From NCBI RefSeq assembly GCF_016429015.1, contig NZ_JAELTU010000001.1, positions 62,001 through 126,000 on the forward strand: DNA of 64,000 bases. The letters run 5' to 3'. Under the pieces are notes generated by a model. That model was not told the origin of the DNA and searched no databases. It worked only from the letters and a program-made list of their open reading frames with translations. This stretch comes from Rhizobium sp. ASV20. Its GTDB lineage: Bacteria > Pseudomonadota > Alphaproteobacteria > Rhizobiales > Rhizobiaceae. The position numbers and the translations under genes were made by a program. Numbering within the stretch: position 1 is the stretch's first letter; the number at the start of each line of letters is the position of its first letter. This document shows, one piece after another, positions 17,514-26,440 of this stretch.

Positions 17514-19229
17514 ATGGCCCCGATCTATCGCCTGCCTTTCAGCCGTTCGCTTGCTTTGCTGGCCGGCATAGCCTTGACTGCCGGCCCGGTTGCGGGCGGT
17601 GCGGAACAGGCTTTCGCTCAGGTGCAAAATAGCGGTGCGGCGGCCGGCGCTCAGGTGCCGCCGACCACAAACAATCAAGCGACGCAGGCGGTCGCACCAA
17701 CGATGACGATGAACCCGGCAATGAATGCGGGGCCTGCCTCCGTTGCCGATCTGGCCGCCGGCCTGCTCGATGCTGTCGTCAATATCTCCACCTCGCAGAA
17801 GGTGAAGGATGAAGGAAACGGTCCGGCAACGCCCAAGCTGCCGGAGAATTCGCCCTACCAGAACGAATTCAACGATTTCTTCAACAACAAGAAGGACGAC
17901 GACAGCAACCGCAAGGTGAGCTCGCTCGGCTCGGGCTTCGTCATTGATCCTTCGGGTTATATTGTCACCAATAACCACGTCATCGAGGGCGCCGACGATA
18001 TCGAAGCGATCTTCCCGAATGGCACCAAGCTCAAGGCCAAGCTGATCGGAACGGATACGAAGACCGATCTTTCCGTGCTCAAGGTCGAGCCGAAACATCC
18101 GCTGCCGGCGGTCAAATTCGGCGATTCCTCCAAGATGCGGATCGGCGACTGGGTGATGGCGATCGGTAATCCCTTCGGCCTTGGCGGTTCCGTAACGATC
18201 GGCATCGTCTCGGCTCGCGGGCGTAATATCAATGCCGGTCCCTACGACAATTTCATCCAGACCGATGCGGCGATCAACAAGGGCAACTCCGGCGGCCCGC
18301 TCTTCAACATGAAGGGCGAAGTGATCGGCATCAACACAGCCATCATCTCTCCGAGCGGCGGCTCGATAGGTATCGGCTTTGCCGTTCCTTCGGAGCTGGC
18401 CGAAGGCGTGGTCAACCAGCTCAGGGATTTCGGCGAGACACGCCGCGGCTGGCTTGGCGTGCGCATTCAGCCGGTTACCGACGATGTTGCCAGCAGCCTT
18501 GGTCTTGGCAGCGCCAAGGGTGCGCTCGTCGCCGGTATCATCAAGGGTGGCCCGGTCGACAACGGCAGTATCAAGGCCGGCGACGTCATCCTGAAATTCG
18601 ACGGCAAGGAGGTCGACGATATGCGCGACCTGTTGCGCATCGTTGCTGAAAGCCCGGTCGGCAAGGAAGTCGATGTGGTCATTTACCGTGAAGGCAAAGA
18701 GCAGACCGTCAAGGCGACGCTTGGGCGGCAGGAAGACAGCAACCAGGCTGCCGCTGCCGAGGGTGACAAGGGAGGCCAGAAGCCGCAACTTGCGCCTGAC
18801 GGCAACGGCAGTCACGACGGAATCATCAATCCCGACGAGGGCGATGATGGCAACGACGACGGCATGGATGGGCAGGATCAGGGCGACAATCCGCAGCAAT
18901 CACCACAGGCTCAGCCACCGGCACAGTCAAGCTCGACCGTGCTCGGCTTGAAGCTGGCCAAGCTGACAGCCGAAAATCGCAAGAGTTTCGGTATAGCTGA
19001 CAGCGTCGATGGTGTTGTCATCACGGAAGTTGCGCCGGGTTCGGCGGCCGCCGAAAAGGGTCTGAAACCGGGCGATGTCGTCGTCGAAGTCGCGCAGGAA
19101 TTCGTCCAGACGCCAAACGCGGCTTCCGAAAAAGTGTCTTCGCTGAAGCGCGAAGGGCGACGCAATGCGCAGATGATGATCGCGTCTCCGAATGGTGACT
19201 TGCGGTTCATCGCCGTTGCGCTGGAGTAG
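17514..19229 (+). CDS. degP: DegP/HtrA-type periplasmic serine protease
   Basis: 571-aa periplasmic protease and chaperone for misfolded envelope proteins. Residues 1-35 are a signal peptide ending at AQ. The trypsin-like domain shows the full triad: His155 in NNHVIEG, Asp185 in KTDLSVLKV and Ser259 in KGNSGGPLF. PDZ1 spans about 310-400 and PDZ2 about 480-565. Between them is a long acidic, low-complexity linker (about 405-475, rich in Asp, Gly, Asn and Gln), longer than in E. coli DegP. The stop is 4 bases from the convergent GNAT gene. It follows hflKC but has its own promoter region after a terminator. Confidence 0.93.
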   Translation: MAPIYRLPFSRSLALLAGIALTAGPVAGGAEQAFAQVQNSGAAAGAQVPPTTNNQATQAVAPTMTMNPAMNAGPASVADLAAGLLDAVVNISTSQKVKDEGNGPATPKLPENSPYQNEFNDFFNNKKDDDSNRKVSSLGSGFVIDPSGYIVTNNHVIEGADDIEAIFPNGTKLKAKLIGTDTKTDLSVLKVEPKHPLPAVKFGDSSKMRIGDWVMAIGNPFGLGGSVTIGIVSARGRNINAGPYDNFIQTDAAINKGNSGGPLFNMKGEVIGINTAIISPSGGSIGIGFAVPSELAEGVVNQLRDFGETRRGWLGVRIQPVTDDVASSLGLGSAKGALVAGIIKGGPVDNGSIKAGDVILKFDGKEVDDMRDLLRIVAESPVGKEVDVVIYREGKEQTVKATLGRQEDSNQAAAAEGDKGGQKPQLAPDGNGSHDGIINPDEGDDGNDDGMDGQDQGDNPQQSPQAQPPAQSSSTVLGLKLAKLTAENRKSFGIADSVDGVVITEVAPGSAAAEKGLKPGDVVVEVAQEFVQTPNAASEKVSSLKREGRRNAQMMIASPNGDLRFIAVALE

Positions 19230-19233
19230 CGGT

Positions 19234-19812
19234 TCAGCGCAATGCCGGGTGCGTCTGCAGCGCCCGCCATTCGGCGGCGCTCAGGCGATAGACCACGTGC
19301 CGCTTCAAATGGGGTTGCGTATCCGGAATCTGCGGATGGTTGAAATCGCAGGCGGGATCGGGCTTCATGCCGATGTTCCGCATCACTGCCAACGCCGCGA
19401 GATTGCTTTCCACGGCGATCCCCACCATCTCATCGAGCTTCAACACATCGAAGGCGTCGTGCAGCAAGGCGATACCGGCTTCGGTGGCATAGCCTTTGCT
19501 CCAATGCCGTGCCGCGATGCGCCAACCGATCTCCACCGTTTCCGCGGGCAGGTAGGGTTCGAGTTGAGGCTTCGAGAGACCGCATAGCCCGATGGCCTCG
19601 CCGTTCTGCTTCAGCGTCATCACCAGAAGATCGAAACCGGGGTCGGGCGTAATATCCCGGATCATTGTGAAGATTGCATCGGCATCGTCGCGGCTGCGGC
19701 GAAACGGGAAAAATTCAAGCACGTCGGGATCGGAACTGAGTTCGAAAAACAGATCGCGATCCTCTTCCCGACATGGGCGCAATATCAACCGCGGTGTTTC
19801 GATTGATGTCAT
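19234..19812 (-). CDS. GNAT N-acetyltransferase, RimJ/RimL type (second of a tandem pair)
   Basis: 192-aa acetyltransferase of the Acetyltransf_3 group. It begins IETPRLILRPCREEDRDLFF, with the acetyl-CoA loop ARHWSKGYATEA and the late NIGMKPDPACDFNHP. It is clearly paralogous to the gene just upstream: both share FFPFRR, EIGWR, ARHW-KG and a HVVYRLSAAEWRAL-type end. Its ATG (19812) overlaps the stop of the upstream copy (ATGA), so the two are coupled in one operon. The substrate is unknown. Confidence 0.85.
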   Translation of the reverse strand: MTSIETPRLILRPCREEDRDLFFELSSDPDVLEFFPFRRSRDDADAIFTMIRDITPDPGFDLLVMTLKQNGEAIGLCGLSKPQLEPYLPAETVEIGWRIAARHWSKGYATEAGIALLHDAFDVLKLDEMVGIAVESNLAALAVMRNIGMKPDPACDFNHPQIPDTQPHLKRHVVYRLSAAEWRALQTHPALR

Positions 19813-20372
19813 CGCGCGCTGCGCCACTCCGCCGCCGTCAGGCGATAGAGGACGTGAGGTTTGAGGTCAGGGTGGGTGTCAGGCACGCTCGGGTGATCGA
19901 AATCGCCCCCGGCGACGCGGTGCATGCCGATCCGCTCCATCACGGCGGTCGATCTGACGTTGTTGTGTACTGCAAAGGACACGATCTGCTCGAGAGCGAG
20001 CGTTTCGAAGCCGTGTGCCAGGAGCGCGCGTGCTGCTTCGCTGACCAGGCCCTTACCCCAGTGCCTTGCCACCAGCCGCCAGCCGATCTCGATCGTTCCA
20101 GCAGGGATGAACGGTTCCAGGTGATCCGTTCGCAGCAATCCGCAATAACCGATCGCCTCGCCAGTGGCCTTGAGTTCCAGCGCGTAGAGACCAAGCCCGG
20201 TTTCGGCGATCATGGAGTGGACGCGATCGAAAAAGGCGTCGGCTTCCACGCGGTCACGCCGGAAAGGAAAGAACTCCATGACGGCTTCATCGGAATTGAT
20301 CTCGTAGGCCAGATCGCGATCCGTTTCGCGCCAGTTGCGGATGATGAGGCGCTCGGTTTCGACGATGATCAT
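19809..20372 (-). CDS. GNAT N-acetyltransferase, RimJ/RimL type (first of a tandem pair)
   Basis: 187-aa acetyltransferase. It opens VETERLIIRNWRETDRDLAY, has the acetyl-CoA loop ARHWGKGLVSEA, and ends HVLYRLTAAEWR. Similarity along its whole length to the downstream gene indicates an old tandem duplication that has since diverged. The pair lies between degP and serB. RimJ-like proteins acetylate protein N-termini or small amines; no assignment is possible here. Confidence 0.85.
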   Translation of the reverse strand: MIIVETERLIIRNWRETDRDLAYEINSDEAVMEFFPFRRDRVEADAFFDRVHSMIAETGLGLYALELKATGEAIGYCGLLRTDHLEPFIPAGTIEIGWRLVARHWGKGLVSEAARALLAHGFETLALEQIVSFAVHNNVRSTAVMERIGMHRVAGGDFDHPSVPDTHPDLKPHVLYRLTAAEWRSAR

Positions 20373-20404
20373 CGGTAGCTCCGATTACGGCAGGTCTGCC
20401 GTTG

Positions 20405-21295
20405 CTATGGTTTGATAAAATCGGTCTTGCGGTAGCCCTGGATGTAAAGCAGGGCGGTGAGGTCGCCATGGTCTATGCGCATCTTGGCTTGCGCCGAAAC
20501 CGTCGGTTTGGCGTGCAGCGCGACGCCGGAGCCTGCAAGCTGCAGCATGCCGAGGTCATTGGCGCCATCGCCGACTGCCATGGCCTCGTGCGCGGAGATG
20601 CCGAGTTCTTCTGCAATCTCGTTCAGGGCGTCGACCTTGGCCTGCTTGCCGAGAATGGGTTCCGCGACGAAGCCGGTCAATAGTCCGCTTTCTTCCAGCA
20701 GGATGTTGGCACGGTTTTCGTCGAAGCCCAGCGTCGCCGCAATGCGGCTGGTAAATACGGTGAAGCCGCCCGAAACAAGGGCGGTGTAATAGCCCTTTGC
20801 TTTCATGGTAGCGATCAGTTCCGGGCCGCCCGGTGTCAGTGTGATACGCTTGGCGATGACCTCGTCGACCACGGAAAGCGGTAGCCCCTTGAGCAGTGCC
20901 ACGCGCTCCCTCAAGGCTGGTTCGAATGCGATCTCGCCGTTCATGGCGCGGGCGGTTATGTCGGCGACCTTCTCCTTGAGGCCGACTTCGGCGGCGAGCT
21001 CATCGATGCATTCCTGGCCGATCATGGTGGAGTCCATGTCGGCGATCAGTAATTTTTTGCGGCGGGTTTCGGCATCCTGAATCACCAGATCGATCGGCTT
21101 GCTGCCGATCATGGCCAGGATATTGGCTTCCGCTGCCTGGAGATCAGTGTCGTCGTGCAGAACAATATCGCAGGCAATACCGTCAGCCAGCCAATACAGC
21201 CCGGAGGCTTTGACAGCTTCCGCCGCCTGTTCGGCAATGGCCGGAGCAAGAACGGGGTTTGACGGATTGGCAATAAGCGTGGCAACGAAGGTCAT
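20405..21295 (-). CDS. serB: Phosphoserine phosphatase
   Basis: 296-aa HAD-superfamily enzyme performing the last step of serine synthesis. The catalytic motif DMDST has the nucleophile Asp at about 86. It is followed by motif II in YTALVSGGFTVF, a lysine in LGKQAKVDALN, and motif III GDGANDLGML. The N-terminal about 75 residues form the ACT-like regulatory domain. ATG at 21295 gives the normal N-terminus (MTFVATLIANP). Only 13 bases separate it from the divergent miaA start, so the promoters overlap coding sequence. Confidence 0.93.
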   Translation of the reverse strand: MTFVATLIANPSNPVLAPAIAEQAAEAVKASGLYWLADGIACDIVLHDDTDLQAAEANILAMIGSKPIDLVIQDAETRRKKLLIADMDSTMIGQECIDELAAEVGLKEKVADITARAMNGEIAFEPALRERVALLKGLPLSVVDEVIAKRITLTPGGPELIATMKAKGYYTALVSGGFTVFTSRIAATLGFDENRANILLEESGLLTGFVAEPILGKQAKVDALNEIAEELGISAHEAMAVGDGANDLGMLQLAGSGVALHAKPTVSAQAKMRIDHGDLTALLYIQGYRKTDFIKP

Positions 21296-21308
21296 GAGCA
21301 GAAACCTT

Positions 21309-22190
21309 ATGAGCAATATCGACGCGATCCTGATAACCGGGCCGACCGCCAGCGGCAAGTCCGCGCTTGCGGTCGAATTGGCGCGTTCGCATGGCGGCGT
21401 CGTCATCAATGCCGATAGCATGCAAGTCTACGACACTTTGCGCGTGCTGACGGCGCGGCCTTCCAAAGAGGATATGCAAGGCGTTCCGCATTATCTTTAC
21501 GGTCATGTCCCGGCGGGGCAGGCCTATTCCACGGGCGTCTGGTTGCGCGAAGCAACGGAACTAGTGGAGCGTTTGCGCGGCGAGGGTCGATTGCCGGTTT
21601 TCGTCGGCGGAACAGGGCTTTACTTCAAGGCGCTGACGGGCGGTCTCTCGGATATGCCTGCTGTTCCCTCCGAAATTCGCGGTCACCTGCGGGCGCGGTT
21701 GCTGGCGGAGGGAGCCGAGGTCCTGCACCGCCAGCTTGCCGAGCGCGACGAATCCGTGGCTGCGAGCCTCAACCCCCAGGATGGTCAGCGCATCGTGCGC
21801 GCTCTGGAAGTCATCGAAGCGACCGGCCAGTCAATTGCCGCCTTTCAAGGCAAGGCCGGACCTGTCGTGATCGATCCCGAGTGTGCGCGAAAGATCGTCG
21901 TGCTGCCGGATCGAGATGTGCTGCATCAACGCATCAACGGCCGCTTCGAGAAGATGCTGGCGGTAGGGGCGGAGGAGGAGGTTCGATCACTGCTGGCGCT
22001 GGGATTGTCACCTGATATGCCGGTTATGAAAGCGATCGGCGTGTCGCAGATTGCGGCGATGTTCAAAGGCGACATGACGCGCGAGGCCGTTCTTGAAACC
22101 GGGGCCGCCGCAACGCGGCAATATGCCAAACGGCAGATGACCTGGTTTCGTAATCAGATGGATGAAAGCTGGGAGCGTCTGAGCCCCTGA
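21309..22190 (+). CDS. miaA: tRNA dimethylallyltransferase MiaA
   Basis: 293-aa enzyme that transfers dimethylallyl from DMAPP to A37 of tRNAs reading UNN codons. The P-loop GPTASGKS is at residues 11-18, followed by INADSMQVYDTLRVLTARPS (substrate and tRNA recognition), PHYLYGHVP and FVGGTGLYFKALTGGL. The C-terminal QYAKRQMTWFRNQ motif is also present. ATG 21309 is within 13 bases of the divergent serB start, and the ribosome site is weak. It is convergent with the HerA-type gene, with 9 bases between them. Confidence 0.93.
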   Translation: MSNIDAILITGPTASGKSALAVELARSHGGVVINADSMQVYDTLRVLTARPSKEDMQGVPHYLYGHVPAGQAYSTGVWLREATELVERLRGEGRLPVFVGGTGLYFKALTGGLSDMPAVPSEIRGHLRARLLAEGAEVLHRQLAERDESVAASLNPQDGQRIVRALEVIEATGQSIAAFQGKAGPVVIDPECARKIVVLPDRDVLHQRINGRFEKMLAVGAEEEVRSLLALGLSPDMPVMKAIGVSQIAAMFKGDMTREAVLETGAAATRQYAKRQMTWFRNQMDESWERLSP

Positions 22191-22199
22191 CTTGAGACG

Positions 22200-24284
22200 T
22201 CAGTCGTTTTCGTGGAGGCTGCTCAGCGGCTTCTTCAGAATGCTCTCCCGCAGCGAGAGATTGGGTTCCCGTCGCAGCGATGGCGATGTTTCCCGGATCG
22301 GGATGCTGCGTGCGGTCGATGTGTCGCCGCCGCGGGATTCCCGGCGCAAATCGGCAAGCCTGCTGTCGATCGATGTTGGCGGCGGTGCGGCAAGCTGCAC
22401 CCCTGCTGCACCGGGCAGCATATCCGGGCGATACGGTTCGTTCAGGGGTATCTCGGCGTCATTGGCCTGGAAACGCAACGGTGCCTCAAGGTCATTGCCA
22501 GGATTGTTCCTGCCATAGGCAGCCGCTTCGCTGGCGCCGCCATAGCTTTGCTGCAGGGCGCTGATATCCGGCCCTGCAGTCGCGCGCATGCGGCGAACGA
22601 TGGTGCGTAGGTCGACGGTATCGGGCGATTCCTCGCTCATTCTGGTTACGCTGCCGCTGGCCTTCGGTAATAGCTGTTCATCGACACGCGAGAAACGCAT
22701 CCGCATCGGCACCGCAATGGCCGCACCGAAGGCTATCGCTTCGCCATTGCCGATCGATGAGAGGAAGCTGGTCGTCGAGATCGACGAATTCGGTATGGCC
22801 GAGCGGATGATATCCTGGTCGTGATCGTTAGCGAGACGCATGGCGAAAAGTGTCGAACACTGCGAGAGAATCGTCTGGTCGAGCTCGCCTGGACGCTGGG
22901 TTATGATCCCGAGCGAGACGCCGTATTTGCGTCCTTCCTTCGCGATGCGGGCGATCGCCTGACGCGTCGGGAAGAATCCGAGGCTCTGATCGGCAGGGAT
23001 ATAGCGGTGCGCTTCCTCGCAGACGACGAGCATGTGGATTGCGCCGTCGCTCCAGAGTGCCAGTTCGAATGCCATACGGCACAGAACCGATGCGACCGAG
23101 TTGATGACTTCCGAAGGGATGCCGGCAAGCTGGAAGGTGCAGATCGGCTTGCCGTCTCCGGGAATGCGGAAGATCTTGGCGATGGTCTCCATGATCGTGT
23201 CGGTGATCGTGTTGTTGGAGAACATGAAATGGTAGCGCGGATCGTTGATCGCGGAGATGATGCGCATCTTCAAGGAGCGCAGATGCGGCTTTTCCTGGCG
23301 GCCTTCCAGCCGGCCGATGCGTTCGTCGATGAGCGCCAGCAGATCGGCCATGCGATAGGGGAGCGGCGTATCGGCCGTCACGGAAGCTTTGTCTGTCTGG
23401 CGGCGCATGAGGCCTGCGTCGCTTCCGCGAAAGGCGCGCTTTGCTTCCGGAATGAGATCGCGCAAGGCATCGAGCTCTTCCGGCACAGCCGGGCGGCCAC
23501 GGAAGACCACCTCGCCGAATTCCTCCAGCCGCATCAGCCAGAACGGCAGGTCGAGCGTATCCGTATCGATGACGACGGCATGCCGAGGAAAAGCGGCGGC
23601 AAACTCATTGTGCGGATCGAGGATCAGTACCCGAAGCTTCGGGTCCGCGTTTATCGCCTTGTGTAATAGCAGCGAGACGGCGGTCGACTTGCCGACGCCC
23701 GTCGAGCCGACAACGGCGAAGTGCTTTGAGAGCATGGAAGGAATATGGATGGTGGCATCGATGCTCGCGTCCTGCGTCAGCTTGCCAATAACGCAGCTAT
23801 TGCTTTTGCCGGCATCAAAAATGCGCATGAGATCGCTGGCGCGGATGCGATGCGCGATGGCACCGAGATAGGGGTAGGCGGAGATGCCGCTCGAAAACTC
23901 CTCACGACCGTCGGGTTCGACGCGAACTTCCCCCAGCAACTCGACTTCGATGCGGAAGAGGTTGTCTTGCCCTTCGCCCCAGCCGACGCCGTTTGTGTTC
24001 ATCGCATAAACCAGGGCAGCGACGCGATTTTTGCCGACGCTGATGGAGATCAGCTTTCCGACTGACCAGAGTTCGGTCAGGTCGGTGCCACCGGCTTCCG
24101 CAACAGCTGCAATCGTCGCCTTCGAACCGCTGCACGCAACAACGCGGCCGAGGAATCGATTTCCCGGCGTCAGCTTATCGCGGCGATCAAAATCTCCCGC
24201 TTTGCCTGATGTCTGCAGATCGTTGTTGAGCAAAAGGCTACCCCAAGCGCTAGATGCTGTAGCATAGAGGGGGTGGCTTAACAA
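22200..24284 (-). CDS. HerA-type hexameric ATPase/helicase
   Basis: 694-aa protein of the HerA/FtsK-like P-loop superfamily. The N-terminal HAS-barrel-like region (about 35-120) precedes the Walker A motif GSTGVGKSTAVSLLLHK (about 195). The Walker B-like strand is in HMLVVCEEAHRYIP, and GIITQRPGELDQTILSQC carries the downstream sensor region. The C-terminal 150 residues are low-complexity and probably disordered. HerA proteins often act with the NurA nuclease, which is not adjacent; in rhizobia this family usually stands alone. The annotated start is TTG at 24284; shorter starts are possible. Confidence 0.8.
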   Translation of the reverse strand: MLSHPLYATASSAWGSLLLNNDLQTSGKAGDFDRRDKLTPGNRFLGRVVACSGSKATIAAVAEAGGTDLTELWSVGKLISISVGKNRVAALVYAMNTNGVGWGEGQDNLFRIEVELLGEVRVEPDGREEFSSGISAYPYLGAIAHRIRASDLMRIFDAGKSNSCVIGKLTQDASIDATIHIPSMLSKHFAVVGSTGVGKSTAVSLLLHKAINADPKLRVLILDPHNEFAAAFPRHAVVIDTDTLDLPFWLMRLEEFGEVVFRGRPAVPEELDALRDLIPEAKRAFRGSDAGLMRRQTDKASVTADTPLPYRMADLLALIDERIGRLEGRQEKPHLRSLKMRIISAINDPRYHFMFSNNTITDTIMETIAKIFRIPGDGKPICTFQLAGIPSEVINSVASVLCRMAFELALWSDGAIHMLVVCEEAHRYIPADQSLGFFPTRQAIARIAKEGRKYGVSLGIITQRPGELDQTILSQCSTLFAMRLANDHDQDIIRSAIPNSSISTTSFLSSIGNGEAIAFGAAIAVPMRMRFSRVDEQLLPKASGSVTRMSEESPDTVDLRTIVRRMRATAGPDISALQQSYGGASEAAAYGRNNPGNDLEAPLRFQANDAEIPLNEPYRPDMLPGAAGVQLAAPPPTSIDSRLADLRRESRGGDTSTARSIPIRETSPSLRREPNLSLRESILKKPLSSLHEND

Positions 24285-24352
24285 AATCCTGTCGACCAGC
24301 CCCGCATTTTATAGGGTTTGTGCGGCGCCGCGATTTTTTATTGCTTCACGCG

Positions 24353-24381
24353 TTGACGCTTCGAAATTTTCTGTCTATCAC
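24353..24381 (+). promoter_or_regulatory. Promoter of the ilvBH leader
   Basis: TTGACG (24353-24358), a 17-base spacer and TATCAC (24376-24381) form a good sigma-70-type promoter. The expected start of transcription, 6-9 bases after the -10 box, falls on or next to the ATG of the leader peptide at 24390. That suggests the leader mRNA has essentially no 5' untranslated region. Confidence 0.65.
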
Positions 24382-24389
24382 TTCGGCCC

Positions 24390-24446
24390 ATGAAAAACTC
24401 GATTATTCTTATTGTGGTGGGAAAGCGCATGGGCAGGATGGTGTAA
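24390..24446 (+). CDS. ilvBH leader peptide (attenuator control peptide)
   Basis: 18-codon frame encoding MKNSIILIVVGKRMGRMV. Codons 5-10 are Ile-Ile-Leu-Ile-Val-Val, a run of the branched-chain amino acids made by the downstream enzymes, which is the hallmark of ribosome-mediated attenuation. There is no Shine-Dalgarno sequence before the ATG (CTTCGGCCC), consistent with translation of a leaderless transcript. Scarcity of charged Ile, Leu or Val tRNA would stall the ribosome just before the first hairpin. Confidence 0.85.
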   Translation: MKNSIILIVVGKRMGRMV

Positions 24447-24504
24447 CCATCCGGCGATAGCCACCCATGCGCTAGATGACAGGCTCCCTCAGGGGCCTTT
24501 TTTT
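24424..24504 (+). promoter_or_regulatory. Transcription attenuator of ilvBH
   Basis: A 10-bp perfect stem AGCGCATGGG / CCCATGCGCT (24424-24433 and 24464-24473) starts just after the regulatory codons. It encloses a second hairpin GGATGG/CCATCC (24436-24441 and 24447-24452) whose loop carries the leader stop codon. The terminator hairpin GGCTCC/GGGGCC (24482-24487 and 24492-24497) with loop CTCA runs into TTTTTTT (24498-24504). The antiterminator pairing could not be identified with confidence. ilvB starts 57 bases after the T-run. Confidence 0.85.
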
Positions 24505-24561
24505 ATGCCCGAAATCGAGATTTCATCTTCCCAAACCTCCAGCAGACAGCGGAACAAACGT

Positions 24562-26355
24562 ATGACCGGCACAGATAATCAGGCGAGCGGCAATCGAATG
24601 ACAGGCGCGGAGATCGTGTTGCAGGCGCTCAAGGACAACGGCGTCGAACACATCTTCGGTTATCCGGGCGGTGCGGTGCTTCCGATCTACGACGAGATTT
24701 TCCAGCAGGACGACATCAAGCACATTCTGGTTCGCCACGAGCAGGGCGCCGGCCACGCGGCCGAAGGCTATGCCCGCTCCACCGGCAAGGTCGGCGTCAT
24801 GCTGGTCACCTCAGGTCCCGGCGCGACGAATGCCGTTACCCCGCTGCAGGACGCCTTGATGGACTCGATCCCGCTGGTCTGCCTGACCGGTCAGGTTCCG
24901 ACGTCGCTGATCGGCTCGGACGCGTTCCAGGAATGCGACACGGTCGGCATCACCCGGCCCTGCACCAAGCACAACTGGCTGGTCAAGGATGTCAATCAGC
25001 TGGCCGCCGTCATTCATGAGGCCTTCCGCATCGCGCAGACCGGCCGCCCCGGTCCTGTCGTCGTCGATATTCCGAAGGACGTCCAGTTCGCCACCGGCAC
25101 CTATACGCCACCGGAAGCGCATGACGCACAGAAGAGCTATCAGCCGAAGGTTCAGGGCGATCTCAACAAGATCACTCAGGCCATCGAACTCATGAAGAAT
25201 GCACGCCAGCCGGTCATCTATTCCGGCGGCGGTGTCGTCAATTCGGGTCCGGAAGCTTCCAAGCTGTTGCGCGAGCTCGTCGAGCTGACAGGTTTTCCCA
25301 TCACCTCGACGCTGATGGGGCTCGGTGCCTATCCGGCCTCGGGCAAGAGCTGGCTCGGCATGCTGGGCATGCACGGTTCCTATGAAGCCAACATGGCGAT
25401 GCATGATTGCGACGTCATGGTCTGCATCGGCGCGCGCTTCGACGACCGCATTACCGGTCGCCTGAATGCCTTCTCGCCGAATTCGAAGAAGATCCACATC
25501 GACATCGACCCATCGTCGATCAACAAGAACGTTCACGTCGATATCGGCATTCTCGGCGATGTCGGCAATGTTCTGGAAGACATGGTTCGCCTGTGGCGGG
25601 CTCTGCCGCAGAAGCCGGCAGCGGATCGGCTTGGCGACTGGTGGGGGAATATCGCCCGCTGGCGTGCGCGCAATTCCTTCGCCTACAAGCCGAGCGACGA
25701 TGTCATCATGCCGCAATATGCCATCCAGCGTCTCTACGAGCTGACCAAGCATCGCGACACCTACATCACGACGGAAGTCGGTCAGCATCAGATGTGGGCT
25801 GCACAGTTCTTCGGTTTCGAGCAGCCGAACCGCTGGATGACTTCGGGCGGCCTGGGAACCATGGGCTACGGCCTGCCGGCCGCGCTCGGTGTCCAGATCG
25901 CGCATCCGGAAAGCCTCGTCATCGATATCGCCGGTGACGCATCGATCCAGATGTGCATTCAGGAAATGTCTGCGGCGATCCAGCACGACGCGCCGATCAA
26001 GATCTTCATCCTGAACAACCAGTATATGGGCATGGTCCGCCAGTGGCAGCAGCTATTGCACGGCAACCGCCTGTCCAATTCCTATACGGAAGCGATGCCT
26101 GATTTCGTCAAGCTGGCCGAAGCCTATGGCGCCGTTGGCCTGCGCTGCGAAAAGCCGGGCGATCTCGATGCCGCCATCCAGGAGATGATCGACGTCAAGA
26201 AGCCGGTCATTTTCGATTGCCGCGTCGCCAATCTCGCCAACTGCTTCCCGATGATCCCCTCGGGCAAGGCGCATAACGAAATGCTTCTGCCCGATGAAGC
26301 GACCGACGAGGCCGTTGCCAACGCCATCGACGCCAAGGGTCGCGCGCTGGTTTGA
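24562..26355 (+). CDS. ilvB: Acetolactate synthase, large (catalytic) subunit
   Basis: 597-aa ThDP-, FAD- and Mg-dependent enzyme making acetolactate or acetohydroxybutyrate, the first common step of valine, leucine and isoleucine synthesis. The N-terminal domain has EHIFGYPGGAVLPIYDE and the catalytic Glu in VRHEQGAGHAAEGYARS. The centre has GLGAYPASGKSWLGMLGMHG, and the C-terminal ThDP/Mg motif is GDASIQM to ILNNQYMGM. ATG 24562 is preferred because an upstream in-frame ATG at 24505 directly abuts the terminator T-run. It forms an operon with ilvH. Confidence 0.93.
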   Translation: MTGTDNQASGNRMTGAEIVLQALKDNGVEHIFGYPGGAVLPIYDEIFQQDDIKHILVRHEQGAGHAAEGYARSTGKVGVMLVTSGPGATNAVTPLQDALMDSIPLVCLTGQVPTSLIGSDAFQECDTVGITRPCTKHNWLVKDVNQLAAVIHEAFRIAQTGRPGPVVVDIPKDVQFATGTYTPPEAHDAQKSYQPKVQGDLNKITQAIELMKNARQPVIYSGGGVVNSGPEASKLLRELVELTGFPITSTLMGLGAYPASGKSWLGMLGMHGSYEANMAMHDCDVMVCIGARFDDRITGRLNAFSPNSKKIHIDIDPSSINKNVHVDIGILGDVGNVLEDMVRLWRALPQKPAADRLGDWWGNIARWRARNSFAYKPSDDVIMPQYAIQRLYELTKHRDTYITTEVGQHQMWAAQFFGFEQPNRWMTSGGLGTMGYGLPAALGVQIAHPESLVIDIAGDASIQMCIQEMSAAIQHDAPIKIFILNNQYMGMVRQWQQLLHGNRLSNSYTEAMPDFVKLAEAYGAVGLRCEKPGDLDAAIQEMIDVKKPVIFDCRVANLANCFPMIPSGKAHNEMLLPDEATDEAVANAIDAKGRALV

Positions 26356-26361
26356 TCGATA

Positions 26362-26391
26362 GCCCGGGCGCTGCCGATGCGGCGCCCGGGC
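26362..26391 (+). other. Intercistronic stem-loop between ilvB and ilvH
   Basis: Perfect 10-bp GC-rich stem GCCCGGGCGC / GCGCCCGGGC (26362-26371 and 26382-26391) with a 10-base loop, 6 bases after the ilvB stop. There is no T-run, so it is unlikely to terminate efficiently. It could protect the upstream message from exonucleases or set the ilvB:ilvH ratio. Confidence 0.6.
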
Positions 26392-26440
26392 CGATCTTGC
26401 CGGCACATCGAACAAGAACCGAGGAAACGGAACAGGAATA

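Noticed and set aside
22821..23666. A 281-codon plus-strand frame antisense to the HerA-type ATPase
   Set aside because: No domain was seen, and the opposite strand has clear Walker motifs.
24412..24561. Upstream in-frame starts for ilvB
   Set aside because: They fall inside the leader peptide and terminator hairpin; the ilvB start must lie after the attenuator T-run.
26362..26391. Strong hairpin between ilvB and ilvH as a terminator
   Set aside because: There is no T-run after the stem, and ilvH follows with its own ribosome site; it is better read as an intercistronic structure.
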